Source: Lithobates sylvaticus
Lineage: Eukaryota; Chordata; Amphibia; Anura; Ranidae
DNA length: 64,000 nt
Assembly (NCBI GenBank): GCA_028564925.1
Contig: CM053026.1
Coordinates: 594,129,161 to 594,193,160 of the forward strand
Reading direction: 5' to 3'
Part shown: positions 59,253 to 64,000 of the stretch, piece after piece
Position numbering within the stretch: position 1 is the stretch's first letter
Layout: each line of letters starts with the position of its first letter
The notes under the pieces: generated by a model
What the model was told of the DNA's origin: nothing
The model's database searches: none
What the model saw: only the letters and a program-made list of their open reading frames with translations
Program-made: the position numbers and the translations under genes

Positions 59253-60137
59253 CAGGGGTAGGCAAACAGTAGATCACAGCCAGGTGACTGGCTTGCTGTC
59301 CCGCCATCCCAGGGCATCAAACAGAATGCAATGCAGAGGGACTACTTGTAAGTTGGAGCTGTGGTAGGGAGCAAGAGCCGCATAAGCTAATGCCTCTTCT
59401 GTAGTGCTGGCTCCTGTCCCATGCGGAGTGATACCAACTGCACTCCACTCCTTATCCCAACTAGCGGTCTCCAGAGTGGTGCCAGCAGCAGGAAAGAGGA
59501 GATCTTCAGGTCTGCAAGTGCCCTGCAACTTTGTGCAGTACAACAAACAAGGGCTTAAAATAGGCAGCATTGTGTTGCTTTCTCACCACCTGCTTTAACC
59601 CCTTGGATCCCATAGAAGCGTGCATTTGTGGGGCAATTGCAGAGTGGTCCTATTTACTTGAATGGGTCACACGATTGTCAGGCAGTAGCACCCACCAAAA
59701 GGCACAGGGGCCTTCTTGCTGCAACATGTGTACACCTTTGGTATCTGCCTCAGCAACTAAAGGGGGTAGGGATTGGGGATGGTAAAAGCATGACTCAATC
59801 GCAGGGTTTTACCAGCCCCCAACTTTACATGTGAACGAGCCCTAAGGGTGCTGCTACTGAATTAAACTAAGGGCTCATTCACAAGTGCAGCAGGCACTGC
59901 TACTCCTCGGAAAAGCAATCAGAGTGTGTTTGATAGGCAGTGAGGAGGTGCTATGTTGCCACTTCTCCACCGGATTTAAACCTATGACTGCTATGTAATG
60001 CACACGATTGTAACACAGTAGTACAGCAATTAGAGGTTTAAATCAGGTGTAAGGGGGCGACACTGAATTGGTGTACAGGGACGCACTGGACCTCCTGCCG
60101 CATCAGTGTGAATCCAGCCTAAGGTTTCATAACCCTG
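59253..60137. mobile_element. Non-autonomous hAT element, 885 bp
   Basis: Perfect 8-bp duplication GTCTAGGG at 59245-59252 and 60138-60145. The left end is CAGGGGTAGGCAAACAGT; the right end is TTCATAACCCTG, so the inverted end is short and decayed. GAGCCCTAAGGG and TAAGGGCTCATTCACAAGTG near 59840-59890 may be a small nested foldback. No transposase. Confidence 0.75.
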
Positions 60138-60145
60138 GTCTAGGG

Positions 60146-60390
60146 GCTGCCAAAAAGCACTTTTACTTACCTGATCCTCTGCTGCCCCAGGATACTGTGC
60201 TTCTGTGCTCTGGGAGTGGACTGTCCCTCAACGTCCTCACATCCAATACAAGGTTATGGTCTCTGCCTTAGTCTTACAGATGTCAGAACCATAAACTGCT
60301 GGAACATAGAGGAGAAGATGCTGCGGGGACTGGTCTAGCAGTGCGGAGGATTGATTAAGTAAATCTACTTTTCCTTGCCTCCTAGACCAC
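60146..60390. mobile_element. MITE, right part, with the hAT element inserted at its left edge
   Basis: GTCTAGGGGCTGCC...AAAAGCACTTTTACTTAC (60138-60171) is inverted at 60357-60388 (GTAAATCTACTTTTCCTTGC then CTCCTAGAC). Taking the 8-bp duplication into account, the left tip of this MITE lies at about 59241-59252, before the hAT element. Confidence 0.65.
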
Positions 60391-62192
60391 CTAAATGAGT
60401 AATTAACCCTTGTGGTGTAAACACAGCCCCACTGCTAGAAAGATATTTCAAGTTTGTCGAAGCTCGGCTTTAGCTGTTCACCTGAATCTTTTAATGGCTG
60501 CTGAAAAGTTACAGAATGTAATCTTTTTAAAATCATGCCAGTTTTTAGTATTTTGTCTATGTTTAGTACTTCTGCTAAAACATTTTATGATGACCCGACC
60601 TTGATAACCTCCAGGACACAAACAAAAAAGTTGTCCTCATTACTGATCAGCTGTCTGCACTCCAAATCTTATGCATTATTCAGAGTTGTTACCACCAACG
60701 TAGATCAGATATAAATAGTTACTCCTACATACATTACTCATCTAGGATACTGCATTATATGTGCAACAAGTTGTAATTAGAGAAGTCTGAAATGATCCCC
60801 TGCATATTTCCCACAGGAGGCTGAAGCAGTGATATTCAGCAAACAATCCGGCAGACTGAATGAATAATATTTCAGTGACTCTGGTCACTTAAACTCTCAT
60901 TAATTCTGTTCAGTATTATCTGGTAAAGCATGGTGTTTCTTTAAAAAAAGGTACAAGCGAGGCTCCTGACATTGACATATCAGCCATACCCAGGAGGACT
61001 TTCAGATTACTATCTTTGGAGTGAAATGAAGCATCAAGTCCCAGGGCTTCCATCTTCACCTGGTCTTCCTTCTGAATTTGTGGGCTCCATCTGTTTTAAT
61101 GGATGACCCTCTAAGATGACACTCTGGCGCATGCACACAAGAGTCATGTCACCGCACTGTGCTCTGGATTCACAACACATTGACTGTGCACTCAATTCAC
61201 ACCGTAGTATCCATGTACCAGTGACGTCACTGGCTGTGAAACAAGTGGATATTTCCTAATTGCTGCATGTTTAGGGGATATTCATTTTACCTACAGGTAA
61301 GCTTTATTATGTTTACCTGTAGGTAAAAGTGACAAAGCGGAAATTACTACCACTTTAATCCAAAAGAATAGTAGCAAAGGCTCCCAAGGAAAGTATTACT
61401 GTGCTATGAGTGAGTGAAAACCGCTTTTGAAGGTTCTTAATGTGTGTATCTGTGTTTAGTACAAAAGAATGGTGTTAACCATAAATCCTATTGCAGCATA
61501 AAAAGAGATTCCTTTGTGTTCTTTTTCTCTATCAGGTTCCTCAGTGTTTTATAAGATGCCCTGTAAATCTAACGTTCACAAAAATTTTATGACTACAGAG
61601 TCAAGTCAACTTTACAACATCTATGAAACAATTTGATGATCCTCATGCTATACCTGTTCCAGTCTTCAGCTAAACGAAACGAAAAAAAAAAAAAGTGACA
61701 ACAATTAGAGCTACTAGTGAGATATTTGAGCTTGTTTTGTAACTTACGTTTACAAAATCACTGTGATCACTTTGTCCACATCACCTTGGTTTTCCCAATT
61801 TATAACCAGTCTGTCCTACAGACTCTGTTCATACACGCGTCTATGCACATCACCTTCTGTCCTCTTTTGCCACCTTCTGCCCAAACCTTTTGGCTTGTCT
61901 GTGCTACCGACAATGAAAACCTGTGTTCCCATCATTTATCCAATAATTTTGCATTCATCATTTGCACATCATAGTTTGGTAACTCATACATTCATTAGGA
62001 AAATCCATCTATGAGTATAGTTCCATTGCTGCCGTCGTGTACATTGCGTTGCTGACTATTGCATAAAGTCTGCTAACATAGAAGTAGGCATTTCTAAAAT
62101 TGACAAGACCAGACCGTAAATAAAATATTCAGTCATGGGTGTATGGGTTTTACAGTCACTTTATAAGCTAAGAAAAAAGAATGTTTAATGTT
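60391..62192. other. Downstream DNA without a recognised gene
   Basis: A short perfect inverted pair TTACCTACAGGTAA / TTTACCTGTAGGTAA lies at about 61288-61327. The overlapping open frames at 61717-62014 have no recognisable protein content. Confidence 0.45.
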
Positions 62193-62196
62193 TTAA

Positions 62197-62957
62197 CCGC
62201 TTCAGCCCCGGAAGATTTTACCCCCTTCCTGACCAGAGCACTTTTTACGATTCGGCACTGCATCGCTTTAACTGACAATTGCGCGGTCGTACGACGTTGC
62301 ACCCAAACAAAATTGACGTCCATTTTTTCCCACAAATAGAGCTTTCTTTTGGTGGTATTTGATTACCTCTGCGGTTTTTATTTTTTGCACTATAAACAAA
62401 AAAAAGAGCGACAATTTTGAAAAAAAAAAACGCAATATTTTTAACTTTTTGCTATAAAAAATATCCCCCAAATATATATAAAAATGTTTTTTCCTCAGTT
62501 TAGGCCAATATGTATTCTTCTACATAAATCGCAATAAGCGTATATTGATTGGTTTGCGCAAAAGTTATAGAGTCTACAAAATAGGGGATAGTTTTATGGC
62601 ATTTTTATTATACATTTTTTTTATTAGTAATGGCGGCGATCTGCGATTTTTATCGGGACTGTGACATTATGGCGGACACATTGGACAGTATTTTGGGACC
62701 ACTGTCATTTATACAGCGATCAGTGCTATAAATATGCACTGATTACTGTGTAAATGATGGGGTTAAATGTGTCCTAGGGAGTGATTCTAACTGTGGGGGG
62801 GGATGGGCTTCAACTCGCATGACAGCGATCACTGCTCCCGATGACAGGCATGGGCACGCTGTACGCGTCGGGCACGCACCTGCTAGCTCTGCCACTTAAA
62901 GGGGACATACAGGTATGCCCATTTGCCCACAGCTGCCATTGTGCCAACGTATATCGT
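62197..62957. mobile_element. TTAA-type transposon, right end missing
   Basis: TTAA at 62193-62196 precedes CCGCTTCAGCCCCGG. The next 500 bp match 43858-44380 closely, then the two copies diverge. Similarity stops near CCAACGTATATCG at about 62950-62957 with no right end or second TTAA. This is a truncated copy. Confidence 0.8.
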
Positions 62958-64000
62958 TTATATGTTTTTTCTTCAGGCGTTTTTGACCTTTGGTGTTTTT
63001 TTATTAGCCAATAGAGAAAAATATAATCTGTTTCACCATTTGTTGCTATGTTTTTCATCTACTTTTATTTATTAATGTTTTTACTTTTTTGCAAGGGGTT
63101 AAAGGTTATGGTTAGGGGTCCATTCATTTATTTATTTATTATTATTTATTTAGTTAGGTTAGGGGTTAATATTAGGGTCAGGAGTTTTGGTTAAGAGTTA
63201 TTATTAGAGGTTAATATTAAGGTTAGGGTTATTTTACTTATTATTACTAATTTATTATTTGTGATTATTAATTATTTTTACTTAATTATTGCATTTGAGC
63301 AGAAAAACACTCAGAAGTGTGGATCAAAACATGCAAAAACACTCAACGTACAAATTAAGTTTCCATGCATTTATATAGAACAAAAATGCTTCAAAATCAC
63401 ACCACTCTGCCCCGATTTGAGGTACAAAAAAGGTCCAGAACTTTTTTGAGCTTCAGATGGCTTGTAGTGGAGATGTAAACCATCTCCATAGCGAATAATT
63501 GATTTTTTTTTCTCCTCCGGCGTTTTGGAGCTTCAAGCTTCAAAATGCTGAGGTGTGACTGGGGTCTGATAGCAGAGTGACAAAGATGAGCTTATTTCTG
63601 TGTTGTTTCTTCTTTCACTATCCAGTCAGAGGCTGGGGCAGGTCCAGGATGACTTGGGCTCAGAGGAAGTTGGTTGAATTATGTTAGTTATTAGAATGAT
63701 AACACCTAGTGGCACAAAAGTATAATCACTGGATTAAAGCCAAATATTGCAGCAAGTGCTGATTTTGTAAGTTTGTCTTTTATTTGGCTATTTATTTTTT
63801 ATTTTGTTATTTGTGGCTGGAGCTTAAGAACAACTTGTATATTGGCTAAACATTATTCACTGTAAAAATCAATACAGCCGGAAGCAGGTGATGCAGGAAA
63901 ATTTTTGCAGCTCCTTTTTTTTTCCCACGACTTCTCTTACAAGCATCCTGAAAGCTGCATCCCTTTGGCAGAGTGGTTAATGCAGATAACATAGATCAAT
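62958..64000. other. AT-rich DNA with simple GGTTA-type repeats
   Basis: 63090-63240 is built of degenerate AGGGGTTA, TTAGGGT and TTATTATT words. From about 63440 to 63575 the sequence (GAGCTTCAGATGG...GGAGCTTCAAGCTTC) has weak inversions. No gene seen. Confidence 0.5.

Noticed and set aside
63090-63240. Interstitial telomeric repeat
   Set aside because: TTAGGG-like words are irregular and mixed with TTATTATT. There is no run of exact hexamers.

Overview
The window is a stretch of vertebrate nuclear DNA that reads as a frog, most likely a ranid-type neobatrachian. The basis is one host gene with long introns plus a very dense, mixed load of DNA transposons (Tc1/mariner, pogo-like, hAT, PIF/Harbinger-like and TTAA-flanked elements), a tRNA-headed SINE with an L2-type tail, and LINE and Penelope-like relics. 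The species assignment is inference; repeat consensus matching would settle it.

Host gene. The only host protein-coding gene I can support is the 3' two thirds of FHIP1A (FAM160A1) on the + strand. Seven coding exons (14907-15074, 22472-22551, 25739-25923, 28177-29196, 35036-35214, 40775-40916, 50405-50637) join in phase with AG/GT borders into one 668-residue open frame ending in a stop codon. The N-terminal part, roughly 370 residues by comparison with the family, must lie upstream of position 1. The protein is a subunit of the FTS-Hook-FHIP (FHF) adaptor that links dynein to endosomal cargo.

Layout. 1-14906 is upstream intron filled with repeats: TTAA-flanked elements, a degenerate minisatellite, a Penelope-like foldback, a pogo-like MITE inside an inverted repeat, and a broken Tc1 transposon. 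15075-22471 holds a minus-strand L1-clade LINE relic split by a foldback and by a hAT element, next to a Penelope-like reverse transcriptase relic. 29197-35035 holds two non-autonomous transposons that carry large internal minisatellites. 35215-50404 holds nested insertions (SINE in hAT MITE; hAT in SINE in MITE), another TTAA-flanked element, a pogo-like MITE and a hAT element with a minisatellite and hairpins. 50638-64000 is the 3' UTR and downstream DNA with two Tc1-type elements, a large foldback, a Harbinger-like MITE, a hAT element nested in a MITE, and a truncated TTAA element.

I found no RNA gene, CRISPR array or intact transposase, and no LTR or other capsid- or envelope-bearing element. 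I did not find a new gene system. The most unusual patterns are the repeated growth of minisatellites inside non-autonomous transposons, and the foldback Penelope-like pieces, one of which keeps a hammerhead-ribozyme-like core.
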